Origin: Paramecium octaurelia
Taxonomy: Eukaryota > Ciliophora > Oligohymenophorea > Peniculida > Parameciidae
NCBI GenBank assembly: GCA_905182995.1
Contig: CAJJDP010000158.1
Coordinates: 170,446-234,445, forward strand
DNA: 64,000 nucleotides
Direction: 5' to 3'
The stretch's first letter is position 1. Each line of letters begins with the position of its first letter. This document shows positions 11,591 through 25,500 of the stretch, piece by piece. The notes beneath the pieces were generated by a model. It was not told where the DNA came from. It did not search any database and saw nothing but the letters and a program-made list of their open reading frames with translations. The translations under genes were made by a program, and so were the position numbers.

Positions 11591-14500
11591 AGCTAAATTC
11601 ATAATTGAAATAGCATTTATTACTTCAATTATATATGGATTCCTATTGATTTTATACATTCCGATGGAATTTAAATCAAGTCTTTTAGTATTAAGGTTTT
11701 TGGATAATATTGTTTGGTCAATACCACCTTCAATGCCCATATTCTTCTAAATTTGTAAGACTGCAAGTTTGGTTAGACTTGAGGCTAAAGGAGTCATTGG
11801 AAATAATGCTGATAAAGTGGAATCAGCTGGTAGAATTGATACTTGTTGTTTTGATAAAACTGGAACTCTTACTACTTTAGGATTTAAAGCAATTAAAGCA
11901 TTTCCAGAAGAAGAAAAACCTATTTTAGATGCTATTATGGGTTGTTGTCATCACTTAATTAAAATAAATGGCTAATTATTAGGTGATCCATTAGAAATTG
12001 AAATGCTTAATTTTGTAGGTTGGCAATGTAATTTTAATAACAATCCATTAACAATTGATGGAAATGGAAAAACATATACAATTCATAAGATATTTGACTT
12101 TAGTTCTTCAAAATCAATGATGAGTGTTATTGTAACTGATGGATCTAAATACTATTTATATGCTAAGGGTTCACCTGAATCAATTAATGCAATTTCAATT
12201 AAGAAAAGAGATGATTTGATTGAAGAATTCAATTTGAATGCTATTAAAGGTTATAGAGTCTTAGGATTGGCATATAAAGAATTATAATCAAATTAAATTG
12301 ATTAATTGAGAGAACAATTAGAATCATAATTAAACTTTGTTGGTCTTTTAGTAATGGAGAATCCATTAAAATCAGATACAAATGAAATTATTACAACTTT
12401 AAAAGAATCAGGATTAGATATTAAGGTTATATCAGGGGATAACCCTTTGACAACCATTTAATGTGCAAAATTAGCTGGAATTATTAATTAAGATAATGAA
12501 ATTACATTTTTAGATTATAACTAATAAAATTAAGAAATTATACTTTAATGCAATAATAATCAATAAATAATTAAGGAATAATAACCAAATAGTATTTAGG
12601 AATTAGAATAATTTATAAGTACTCAAAACGATTTAGCTTTAACTGGCAAATTTTTGGAATTTATGACAAATAAAGGCAATTTTTTCCTAGAACCTAAGAA
12701 TTCATCAAGCACTTTGGGTAAGTCTTAAAGTAAGGAAAAGATATTTACTGAAATTAATCAAATTGATACTGATGATGGACCTCTTGGATAAATAGAAATT
12801 GCTATTATTAAAAAAGCTAAGGTATTTGCTCGTTAAAAACCTGAGTAAAAGAAATTAATAATTCAAATAATTCAAAGTTTTGGAAGATAAGTATTAATGT
12901 GTGGAGATGGAGCTAATGATTGTGTAATTATATATATTAATTCATTTTAGTCAGCAATCTCATAAGCTTAAGTTGGAATTTCATTTAGTGAAGCTGATGC
13001 CTCTTATACTGCTCCTTTCAGTAGTAAATCTACTTCATTAGATTGTGTTGTTAAAGTACTGTTATAAGGCAAAGCAGCTACTATGACTATTATTGAAGTG
13101 TTTTAATATTAAATCAGTGTTAATACATTGAAATTTGTAGCTGTACTCTTTACTTTTTTAGAAGCTGAAACCTTTGCAGATTTTCAATTTACTTATACAA
13201 GCATTATATCAAATATTCCCTTATTAATATTTTTATGTTTATCTGGTCCATGTGATACATTAGCCAAATATAATCCATTAGATGATTAATTTGCTATTTA
13301 TAATCAAATTTAAATTTATAATAATTTAGTTTGGGGAGTAGCAGGGTATTATAATAAATTAATTAAATTTAGATTAATTGCCAATTATTTCATTTCAGTA
13401 GCAGTCAGAGATGTTCATACTTGTGAAATGGATGAGCCAATTGAAAATTGTATTCCATAACCAATTGAAGAATTAAAGAAATCTGGAGATATTTAATCAG
13501 TAATGTTTATGAGTTTGATGTTCTTCTTTATGACATTTGCAATCAACTTGTACATTTCCAATCCTTTCAAATAAAGATATTATAGAAACTATCTATTACT
13601 CTTATGGACAATATTGGGTTTTGTTCTATTCTTTGTTTCTGCAATCTTTCCAAAAGGAGGAAAATGGGCTAAATTGATTAATGTCAATGATAATGCGTAA
13701 CTATATTTNATTTCAATTAAGAAAAGAGATGATTTGATTGAAGAATTCAATTTGAATGCTATTAAAGGTTATAGAGTCTTAGGATTGGCATATAAAGAAT
13801 TATAATCAAATTAAATTGATTAATTGAGAGAACAATTAGAATCATAATTAAACTTTGTTGGTCTTTTAGTAATGGAGAATCCATTAAAATCAGATACAAA
13901 TGAAATTATTACAACTTTAAAAGAATCAGGATTAGATATTAAAGTTATATCAGGGGATAACCCTTTGACAACCATTTAATGTGCAAAATTAGCTGGAATT
14001 ATTAATTAAGATAATGAAATTACATTTTTAGATTATAACTAATAAAATTAAGAAATTATACTTTAATGCAATAATAATCAATAAATAATTAAGGAATAAT
14101 AACCAAATAGTATTTAGGAATTAGAATAATTTATAAGTACTCAAAACGATTTAGCTTTAACTGGCAAATTTTTGGAATTTATGACAAATAAAGGCAATTT
14201 TTTCCTAGAACCTAAGAATTCATCAAGCACTTTGGGTAAGTCTTAAAGTAAGGAAAAGATATTTACTGAAATTAATCAAATTGATACTGATGATGGACCT
14301 CTTGGATAAATAGAAATTGCTATTATTAAAAAAGCTAAGGTATTTGCTCGTTAAAAACCTGAGTAAAAGAAATTAATAATTCAAATAATTCAAAGTTTTG
14401 GAAGATAAGTATTAATGTGTGGAGATGGAGCTAATGATTGTGTAATTATATTTATTTAATTCATTTTAGTCAGCAATCTCATAAGCTTAAGTTGGAATTT

Positions 14501-15359
14501 CATTTAGTGAAGCTGATGCCTCTTATACTGCTCCTTTCAGTAGTAAATCTACTTCATTAGATTGTGTTGTTAAAGTACTGTTATAAGGCAAAGCAGCTAC
14601 TATGACTATTATTGAAGTGTTTTAATATTAAATCAGTGTTAATACATTGAAATTTGTAGCTGTACTCTTTACTTTTTTAGAAGCTGAAACTTTTGCAGAT
14701 TTTCAATTTACTTATACAAGCATTATATCAAATATTCCCTTATTAATATTTTTATGTTTATCTGGTCCATGTGATACATTAGCCAAATATAATCCATTAG
14801 ATGATTAATTTGCTATTTATAATCAAATTTAAATTTATAATAATTTAGTTTGGGGAGTAGCAGGGTATTATAATAAATTAATTAAATTTAGATTAATTGC
14901 CAATTATTTCATTTCAGTAGCAGTCAGAGATGTTCATACTTGTGAAATGGATGAGCCAATTGAAAATTGTATTCCACAACCAATTGAAGAATTAAAGAAA
15001 TCTGGAGATATTTAATCAGTAATGTTTATGAGTTTGATGTTCTTCTTTATGACATTTGCAATCAACTTGTACATTTCCAATCCTTTCAAATAAAGATATT
15101 ATAGAAACTATCTATTACTCTTATGGACAATATTGGGTTTTGTTCTATTCTTTGTTTCTGCAATCTTTCCAAAAGGAGGAAAATGGGCTAAATTGATTAA
15201 TGTCAATGATAATGCGTAACTATATTTATTTATATTTTTAGATTCAAAGGTTATAATTGGATCATGATAGCTGTTGTTGTAATAGCTGCCTTATTAGGAT
15301 TCTTTACTTAAGCTATTTTACAAAAATATCTTCCTTCTAAAAAGAAAATTGAATTTTGA
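10509..15359 (+). CDS. P5-type (ATP13A-like) cation-transporting ATPase
   Basis: After removing the contig duplication (keep 10509-12191 plus 13710-15359) and four introns (19, 23, 28 and 26 nt; the last is 15216-15241), the gene is exactly 1079 codons, 1078 residues. Order: TM hairpin near residues 27-50; actuator loop with TLTGEGIPIPK; TM segment with IPPSMP, close to the P5B PPxxP signature; phosphorylation site DKTGTLT (Asp near 435); hinge GDGANDC near 785; FSEADASYTAPFSS, characteristic of P5B pumps; six C-terminal TM segments; basic tail. It probably sits in an endolysosomal or ER-derived membrane and moves polyamines or cations, as ATP13A relatives do (family knowledge). As printed, the N at 13709 and the repeated segment break the frame. 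Confidence 0.88.
12192..15227 (+). repeat. Second unmerged contig overlap inside the ATPase gene
   Basis: 12192-13708 (1517 nt) recurs at 13710-15227 after a single N at 13709. The copies differ at only a few sites: three synonymous changes (12425/13943, 13172/14691, 13458/14977) and a small change inside the intron (12924-12950, 27 nt, against 14442-14469, 28 nt). The pattern fits two haplotypes or alleles of one locus left unmerged in the assembly. Confidence 0.88.
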
Positions 15360-15413
15360 ATCATTATTAAATAACATAACAAATTTAAAATTAGAATTTT
15401 TAATTTTATTAAT

Positions 15414-16508
15414 TCATTCTTGCGCTGCCTAAATATAGTTATAATTGTCTATAATTTTAACTGAAGAGCATTCCTATTGGTTTTTGCAACTCAATCTCAA
15501 ACAAGGATATAAATCTTTAGATGTGTCTATTGCAACAGACTTAATAGAATATAAATAATATATGTACATATTCATTTAAATTATCCAAATTTTTCCAAAT
15601 GATCTTTTTTTATATAGTGTTGACTTCAACAAGAATTTTAGAACCTTTATCAAATACAAATGTTGTGTTGGTACCTTGTGATTTGGAGCTTTCAAAACAG
15701 TTTCCTGAATTGACCATTAGATATGAACTAAAATGATATATAAAAAGATACCCATGTCCTTCTTTTAATTATTAAATCTTAGTGTTGATGTCTTTATGAC
15801 ATACTCCTATGGCAGTTCTTAATCCAACCGAAAGTATTTCAAATGTAAAAGTAACTCTCTTCTATTTAGGTATTACAGGATCACAAATTACAAACTGATA
15901 ACCTAAAGATGGTTTTATGACTTATTTTCCTTTATCGAAAACATTGATATTATCCATAGTATTAGGAAAGACAATATTAAGAGGTTCTACTATTTGACTT
16001 TGATATCTACAAAATTCTTATTTAACTAATGAATAGTGGAATGAAATAATGTACTTTAATAGTTCTAAATTTCGAAGAATTTAGCCATCATAGGTTAAAA
16101 GTCATTACATATGTTTCCCAACATAGGTAGTAATTCTTTCTCTATTTTTTTGATAGAAATGAATTGATCAATAACAGGGTTAAATCTTTAATGAGATAGG
16201 TTATAGAAATCTGATTATAGGAAGGAGAATAATTATTTATAAAATTTTGAAATTGATTCTATTTGGCTTTTTGCTTATTCCAGGCGCATTGTTAGTGAAT
16301 CAAGAGTTAAATTAGCTTATTACATTTTGATGCCAAATTAATTTAATGAGCATAAGTCTTATATATGATTGAAGTGCAAGGGTTCGATGCACTCTTTACA
16401 ATAGGCTCTTTGAGAGCAACAGTCTTCGTTAAGACAGACTCCAACAATTTAGGAGTTATTATGATTGGAGTATAAACACTATAATTAGATATCCATTTGT
16501 CTATTCAT
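15414..16508 (-). CDS. B-box-like zinc finger and SPRY (B30.2) domain protein
   Basis: The start is ATG at 16508. Introns at 16026-16054 (29 nt, GTACA...CATTAG) and 15540-15567 (28 nt, GTACA...ATTAAG) give exactly 346 codons (345 residues). Residues 10-50 hold a Cys/His cluster (C-x3-H, C-x4-C, C-x2-C, H-x2-H) like a B-box zinc finger. A helical linker follows, then a SPRY-like beta sandwich from about residue 170 (GYQFVICDP, VGLRTAIGVC, GHGYLF, FVFDKGSKILVEV). No RING is seen. SPRY domains bind protein partners, so a scaffold or ubiquitin-pathway adaptor is plausible (inference). Its stop is 54 nt from the ATPase stop (convergent) and its start is 52 nt from the stop of the giant gene on the same strand. 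The second intron uses an AAG acceptor. Confidence 0.75.
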
Positions 16509-16560
16509 GTAGTAAAATAAATTAAAAATGAAATATAAAAATTTAATAATTATGAAAAAC

Positions 16561-19500
16561 TCAATCAAATTATATATTTTCTGGTTAACCTCTATTAACC
16601 GTGAACACTGAATTGATCATGGTCTACTACGGAACTCTATTGCTATCCTCTACTTAATTTGCTAATTATTATTATCCAAGTTCGCGTTTGGCTTAATTCT
16701 TCTAATGACGTTTGTAGACATAAAATAGGCATCCTATGAACAATATGGAAGCGACTATAATGACAATAATGTCATATATAGGTATTCCTTGATTAGATTG
16801 GTTCATGGAAGCTGCAATATCACCAAGTGATTGTAAACAGACTCCTTTTGTTAAGTAATAATCTGCATCACACTCTAAACATTAGGTCTATGATTGACAA
16901 ACCAGACAGTTATCTGAACATATGGGAACACATTCATTTTCATCATTTAATTCAAATCCTGAATCACAAGCAACAGCAAATTCGCATTGATTATCAGCAG
17001 TGGATTGATAGCCTTATTCACATTTGTCACAAACATATGGCTTTGAGCAAGATTAGCAATTGATAGGACAATCAATCTCGCATTAATCATTTACGGGGTA
17101 ATATCCTGGATTGCAGGTAATACATGTGCTATTTCTTTCGCAATATAGACATTATGATGAGCATACTGTTGTTTATGGATCAATTAAGATGGTTGATAAT
17201 TTGAATTATTGACTAAAGATAGTGTTTACAGTTGGATCCTCTAGACTTTCAGCTATCCATGTAATCACTAATTCATCATTATTATTATTATTATTATTAT
17301 TATTTTTTAAGAGTTGAATGCTGGGATTTTATGGATGATTTCCTTTTCTGTCGACTTTGATTTATAATGATATCATTTTTCCAGAATTATCAAACACTTA
17401 GAAATAGACATCTTGAGACTTGAATGTTTTATCTACACTTCTCCAAGTAATGACAAATCCATTGCTGATTTTCAGGAGATCTGGTTATTGTTCTCCATAT
17501 TATTATGATGTCAACAATTAGGGTTCATTCAACTTCTTATCCAAACTCAAAATCTAATATTACAAGACAAATAATGGAGGTGACACATTTGTGCTCTTTG
17601 ATTCAAATACATATATCATACTACCATCATCTAAGTTTGATGATTTTATGGTTTGATAAGGTTATGAAATTTGGATTGGATCACCAAGTTACAAACCATC
17701 TTGAGACATCTAAGCTAAATAAGTATATCCTTGACTTGTATAAGTGATAAACACTTCTCCATTTTCAGATGCTGAAATCAAGGGAACTGTAGTGTAATCA
17801 GCATTCAATAAAGTTGACAATTCACCAATTGGTTTCAATTCAGAACTATAAGATTGAATAAACATGGTTGCTGTTTATTACAAACTCTAAGCCTATTAAT
17901 TAAACCAACCAATAACAAATTGATTATTTTTTGTAGGTTTAATTATGCAAGGAGCTGCCATGCTAGTTAAATTTTATCTTGGCTGTTCTTTTATAGTAAT
18001 TTCTTCAGACATCTAGGTAGTATTACTATCGAATTTTCTGAATTTAAGTTTCATCTTATCACCTTGAGTCTGATCAACCCACAAGACAACTAATTCATTC
18101 TTTATAGCAGCCAAATCAGCAAACAATCTAACATCAAAACTATTTGACTATTATAGCAATCTTCTAGTTCCCAAAAGATCCTGTTCATTTACTTTGGTGG
18201 GTCTGCCTACTGGTTTTCCATTGCTTCTATATAATTAGATGTAAATTCCTTCAGTGGTTCCAGTCTCATACCACATAAGCACATAATCTTTAGACTCAAA
18301 CACTGCCTTTAAGGGTTTTTCCTTGGTTGTCTAATAAATGTAAATGGTGATATCCACACACAATCTATCTTTATCACTCCAATAATAGGACTCTTTGCAT
18401 TAAGTACATTTATCTTCCCCACATATTTCACAATTTACATCACAAGCATATCTACATTTGAATTGATCTACTATCTCATAACCCAAAGGACATTTGAAAC
18501 AAATTTGGGCTTCATCACAAAGTTCACATCCAGCTTAGCAAACGTTTTTAACACAAAGATGATTAACTAATTTGTATCCTTCATCACAAGTATTACATTA
18601 TCCAGGTAAAGAGCATTATTTGCAATTGGATGGACAAGGCATAACACATTTGTGTGTTATAGGATCATAAATATAATCTTGGTGACAACCCTAAATTTCA
18701 CAAGAATATTCATTATAACAAACATCGCAACCTGTTGGACAAATAGGGGAAGGATCAATAGGACCAGGTAGGCGTCCTACAGGACCAATCTTTACCAATT
18801 GATATTGATATTCAAATGTTGTATCTGAATAGGAAATCCAAATCACATAAATATCTTCACCAGTAATTTGTGTACCTGTGTAGAATATGACATTATTTTA
18901 TAATCTGTTCAATTTTTGGATTGCGCTTAATGTTGGTCCTCCATTTTCAGAAAACTAATTGCAATTTAGAATACTAGACACAACTGATTCCTAATTCCAA
19001 ATAACATAGAAGGATGTAGTTGTTACTACAATGAATGGACTTTATAAAACATCATTAGATGTGACAACAATCGTCTCAGTACTAATAGGCTAAAAGTCTA
19101 AACCTAGATTCATGTATTTAATTGAATTGGAAGAACTTTATGGTTATTGACTTTTAGATCTCCAAGCAACAACGAAATTTTAATTTGTTAATTACTAAAT
19201 GACGATTGAACTGTAATCAATATCTCCATTGAAAATATCCCATGTATTACCTTGAACAAGGTAATCTAAATTTGAGTTAAATTTCCACCAAAATATTATC
19301 ATTGTGTACTGGGTTATTACAATTTCATTATTGATGTAATGAATCTAATTTTTTTAAAGTTAGTTATAAGTATCCATCAATTTCTTTGGAGGAACTCTAG
19401 TAAACAACTGTTTATCTATTATATGTCCGTAAAGTTCAAATTATCCAATGATAGATTGAATAGACTAGAATATATAATAACTTCCATTTAAAGCAAAGAG

Positions 19501-22500
19501 ATACACTTTTCTATTGGTATGTTCACTGAAATCAAAATCAAAGGTGTCAATAGTTTCTGATCCCTAATATTCTAAGTTTGAATTTAATCTTAATTATTTT
19601 AAGTGCACTTATTTGACACTGTAAGAATGTTCTGTCCAATAAATTACTATCTCTTAGTCTACTACTAGTATATCAGAGTTATAAACATTTGCCCATTCTC
19701 CATCAATTTCTATTTTATTCTAATAAGGTAATTAAGCCTTATTGCTATCATTGATTAAAATTAAGCTGATATCTAAATAATATTTTGAGTCAACTAAGAT
19801 TAACGATGATCCATAAATTAAAACTGAAGTTTCTCCAAACTTCTGAATAGATTTAAAGCTTGGATTTACTTTACTTGGATATTCAGGCATAGGAACTGGG
19901 TATGGAAGAGGATCTGGAGTAATGTAAATGCAATGACCAACCACATCCAATTCAAATCCTGGTAAACATATGTCACAAATATTGGATGTATTACAATACT
20001 AACAGTTTTAAGGACATCTAGGTTTACATTCCTTATCAACAAGATCATAATCAAGTAAGCATTTGATGCATGTAGTTGATTCTTAACATTTTTCACATTT
20101 GTCTGGACAAATAGGAACACCTGGGTTAGTTTAATTACCATCTTAATTATATCTCATTAGATATATTCCTTATTCTGAATCAACGTTTGATTTCTAATTC
20201 TTTCCTTACCAAACGACTACATATTGGTTATTGTTCAGTCGTGAAAGTTAAGGTAATTATGCAAATGTAGTTATTAAGTTTACCTCTTTGACTGAAGATA
20301 CTGGAACTAAAGCATTATCTAAGATCACCATTCTTAATTTTCTTGATTTGAATACTGGATCAAATCTATCAGTATTTTGCCATACAACAGCTATTTTATC
20401 TCCATCAAGGGTAATAACATCTGGATTATCAGCAATAGTATTAGAAGCCCAATCATCTATTTTATAACTGCTTAAGTAATTAAATTAAGTATCATAGATG
20501 CTCACTCTCACATTTTCAGCTTCAATAAACGACACTACGTATTCTCCTTTAGAGTTAGTGGTGATACCTGAAGCACTATTGCAGGAATTAGCAAATTCGA
20601 TATATTTTTCATATTAAAACTATCCTTCCAAATTAAAAATAAATGGTTGTAAATGACAAGAATATTTTATTAAAACTACAAAGTTGAGGCCATTTGATGC
20701 TATCGCGATTTCCCTAACTTAATCTGGTCTACTCCATACAAATGTATTTAGTGACACTCCATTTGAATCAACCAAAGTAACATAGAAATTTGAATTCCAA
20801 TCAACAAAATTAATCCAACAAACTGCAAATTTATTTTAAGGTAATGCCTACACAACGAAAGGAGTGTCGTATTATTAAATGTACTATACTTTTATTTTAT
20901 CAATGATTACAGGATCACCAATTCTTACTAAATTCTTATCAAATCTCTAATAATAGAGAGTTGCATCTGATAAAATATCACCATCTGCCCATACTATGAT
21001 TACATTCTAATTATCAAGAATTGTGATATCAGGATAGTATTGCTCATTAAGAACAATCTCATTAACTCTGATTTCATCTCCTATTCTTTCAATTAAAGAA
21101 TTGAATTTTTATGCATAAACTCCATAACCATCTCCATCTTGATTATCAGCTTACCAAACTACAACAAAGCTTCCATCACTGAATGAAGCCACTCTTGGAT
21201 TAATCTAATTATCTGATCTCTTTATGGGAATTGGAACTTCAATGGTTGGATTATCTGGTATAAAGCATTCTCCTTAATCATTGAGATAAGCACCATCTTA
21301 ACATATAATACAAGTCTAAGGATGTTAGCAACTATCACATAAATTTGGACATATGACTTTGCATTCCTTTTTGTTTACATTTTCATAATGATCATTACAA
21401 ATGTCACAAGTATTATCATTTGGACATTGCTGACAATTTGGTAAACATGCAAATCTCTAGAAAAAGTCTAATTGGAAATTCTAATTTTATCTCACAATCT
21501 AAATAGATCCCTAATTAGAGTTATTTGATGCTTCTATCCAACTGAATAATAGCTATCCATCTATCAATTCTAATATATTAAAAGATTGCTAGTTGACTGC
21601 AAATTTAGATACAAATCCTTGATCCCAAGTCCTGAAGACAGAATATTTCCATCTCGACACCAAACCGAATACTTATTATCCTAATATTGTTTCTTAAGAG
21701 TTTATATGCTTAACTACTCTATAATCTATGCAATAATTGTTTAGCAAGGGATAATCAAGAAACTCTTAAAGTTAGAAATTATCGATGCTAAGAATTAATC
21801 CCTTTCCATATCTTCCAGTTATATATAATCTGCCATCTTAGGATTTGAACAATCTATAGCCACTGAATGAATTATAATCATACCACCAAATCCAATTGTC
21901 CAGTCGAGTTTCTTTTAACTTTTCACCTCTGTAATTATAAACTTAAATGACTTATCTATTAAGATCAAATTGATAACTAACTACATAGATGTAATCGTCA
22001 TAAAGAACATCTAAAACATTAGTAATTTTGCAATTATTTACAGAGTCTACAATTCCAGTTGAAGGCTATCCTTCCAAATAAAATCCAAAAGGTTGAGTAG
22101 TTAATTCAATATTAAAATTGAATGCAAGCACTTCAACTACAATGCATTTTTTGATTTCTGGATTTACATCAAATTAATTAATAACCTATTATCTAACTCC
22201 TGTTATTTCTATTACGAATCCATCATTAAATGTTTCTAAGCTCTGCTTTTACCATTCATATGAAATTATAAATTCTTCTTTTATGATACTTGTAATATCA
22301 ACTTTGTCTTTTACAATCTCCAAATTAGCATTAACAATTGTAATTAAACTGAATTCAGCATTATAAATTAATACTACCACATTTGAATTTTATGATTTCA
22401 CTTAAATAAATACATCCTTTGGCAATTAATATATTAACTTTTCAGCTATTGATTAACTTCCAAATTAGGTATATGTAGATCCCTTTAAGACATAGCCATC

Positions 22501-25500
22501 ATTTTATGTATCTAACCATAAATGGATAATTGTTCCATCATCAACTGATACAATAGCAGTGGAATGATCATTAATCACATTAGAATGAGCTAACTTAAAC
22601 TCCTTATTTGGTACGTCTATCAATGTACAGCGATCAAAGCTGTCTTCAAGGAAATAGCCTTCATTACATAACATACATCTACTCCATCCATATTCACAAA
22701 CTTAACAATTTTCAACATTGCATTTTGGCACAATTATCTGACATTCTTTGACCTGATTCAATTCATATCCTGCGAAACATTCTAGACAGCCTTCTTAATT
22801 ACATCTAGAACAGAACCAAGGACAACCAATAGGTTATGCTAAAGGATATATAACTCCTTTTCTGTCTAATTTCTAAACATAAATATCTTAATCTTGGTAC
22901 CAAGATACGAGGATGGAACCTTCAGCAAGTTTATTAATTTAAGAGTTGATTGGTCTATTGCAAATGGAACTTACAGGAATGAATCCAGTCTATAGATTTC
23001 CATAAAGATCAAAATATGCCACTCTAAGATCAATATTTTAATTATTCCTTTCACTTCTACCTGACCAAGATATGGCAAAACCATTTGAAATGGCAGCAAC
23101 ATCTGGTCTTTCTTCTTAAACATTATCCATTCCAATATATTGTACTTTAGCATCTTTGAATTATTCATCTGTAATCATATATGCTATCACTGTTTACTTA
23201 TAACTAGGAACAGATTACTCATATATTTCGATATTATATGTTTCTATTATATCCTTCCAAGCAACTACAATCTTACCATTTTCTAATAATGCAATTGAGG
23301 GTTAATAGGGTTATCTGAATTGATATTAGTTGGAGCTCTATGAATTAAAATTATATAAGATATTTCCATAGTTGTCATACGTTTTTAAAACTAATGTATT
23401 TTACTCTACAAATGCCACTACAATATAATTCTAAGTTGTTAAGATACTAGGCTCTCTCTCATAACTTGAAGAGAAATAATCTATGTATCGGTTTTAAACA
23501 TTATAAAATTGGAACTGATCATAACAACTCCATTTGTCACAAAACCAGTTGTTGATTGAATTAATTTAAGTAAAAGTATTCAATTAATCGTTTTCATTTA
23601 CAGTTCTTATCCAATTTTATCCATTTCCATATAAGACACACACATAGGAATTATCTTATAAAAATTCCACTGTGATTTATTAGACATAATACTAACCTAA
23701 AGAATCTAAAATTGTAGTTTATTAAGTGCTTATTAATTGAAGGTCGATGCCAAATTTGAGTGATTTTGCATTCTAGCTATTTTAATTCGTCCAAGCTAAT
23801 ACAATTTTGTCTTCGCTCTTTGAGACTGAAAAGTCAAAATGATTAATTCCTGCTTCTTCTAATAATGTAACTTAGTCTCCACTTAGATTTCCTTAAGAAT
23901 CATAGAATTATCCAAGAATTTTACTATTTGTGTTTAAACTAATTAATAGTATTCTACCATCTAAAAGTGTTTTAATTCTTGGAGTATTCTAAGAAACATG
24001 GTTGCTTGATGAAAGTTTAGTTTCCGATATTCTTGAGCTATCAACTTAAACGCACTCAGTATTATCCTTCAATTAGAATCCTGCTTAACAAATTCTACAG
24101 AATCCTCCATATGATGCTTGATTTTCACAGAATAGACATGATTAAATATCACAACTCTTTTTGCATTTTTAGGTTTCATCTACAAAGTATCCACTCTTGC
24201 ATTCTAGACATTATTACTTGTTCTCTGCACAATCTACACAATTTTCCCCACAAGTTGTCCATTGTTTTATTAAATTACAATTTTTATCTAATTTATTAAA
24301 CATCAGCAGTCTGCTTCCTTTATATTAAACAACCTAAGCAAGTAATACGGTCTCAAGTTAATAATTTACAAGGAAATGTTGGTTTCTCAAATAATCTGTT
24401 GTGTCATATTTATTATTCGATATTTTGAATGGAGAAACAATTTAATTGAAATTCAGATTGTAAGCCGAAATATAAAGATCTTGGCTATTGGGTTTATTAG
24501 TAATAAATATAACATTTTTCACTACTGCCACTTAGCTTGTAATTTAATCCCAACATCCAATACAACATCCATAACAGTGCAATCCACCGATAGATTCTAA
24601 ATTTATTGATTTCTCAACCTATAGATTAAACTTTTAATCATAAAATTATCCATAGACTTATTTATTATTGAAATAGATCAATAAGTATTTATTAATTTCA
24701 ATTTCAAATAAGTTGAATCTAGGAGTATATCCTACCCACCAATCATTATTGGGTACTTATATAGCCTTGTTTAATATGAACTATCCTTCTTTACTATAAA
24801 CAAACACTTAAATATTATTTTTGTTTTCTTCCCAATTATTATATATGCTAGTACCAAATGAAATGACAATTGAGTTTACACTGTCTAAGACCTGAATTGC
24901 TTGATTTCTTTGATTGTTGTAATAGTAATCATAGTTTGCGTAATCCCATTATTCATTTCTATTGAAATAAGTTTAAATTACAATATCATTCTTAACAAGA
25001 TAATATTCTTTGTTGTAGATTCTTAAATTTAGTTTTGGATTTCGAGAAGATACATAACCATCGTTATTTGAAACATACAATATAATAAATCCTCCATCAG
25101 AAAGAGAGTTGATTTGTAATAAATTTTAATTTCTCCAAAATTCAGGATAACCCCAAGCGTAAGGATTGTATAAATAGTCTGATTTAATTAATCTACCTTC
25201 TTAATCGTAAACAAATAGCTAAAATCCTTCCACAACAACATCAAATGATCTTTAAACAACTGCAAAGTTACCACCTGTTAATGCTGTAGCTTTGGTTAGT
25301 TTCTTACAACATGAAAGAGTTAATTCATCTCCCTTTAAAACAACATTTCCTGAGCTATCAATTATGTTCATCAAAAATTTATCTCCCCCATATCCTTAAT
25401 ACAGAATCACAATATTTCCATTTGATAATGTCAAAATATGACTCACTACATAATCGCCATAAAGTTCATAAAGCTACTGAATTTATTATTCTTAAACTTT

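Noticed and set aside
16364-16395. GGGTTCGATGC flanked by complementary AGTGC/GCACT, like a tRNA T-arm
   Set aside because: The loop between the arms is 11 nt, not 7, there is no acceptor stem or anticodon arm around it, and the site lies inside the SPRY gene's coding sequence.
19732-20141. Two minus-strand ORFs of 72 and 91 residues inside the giant gene
   Set aside because: One is a piece of the giant frame itself seen with the standard code and the other is an out-of-frame shadow of it.
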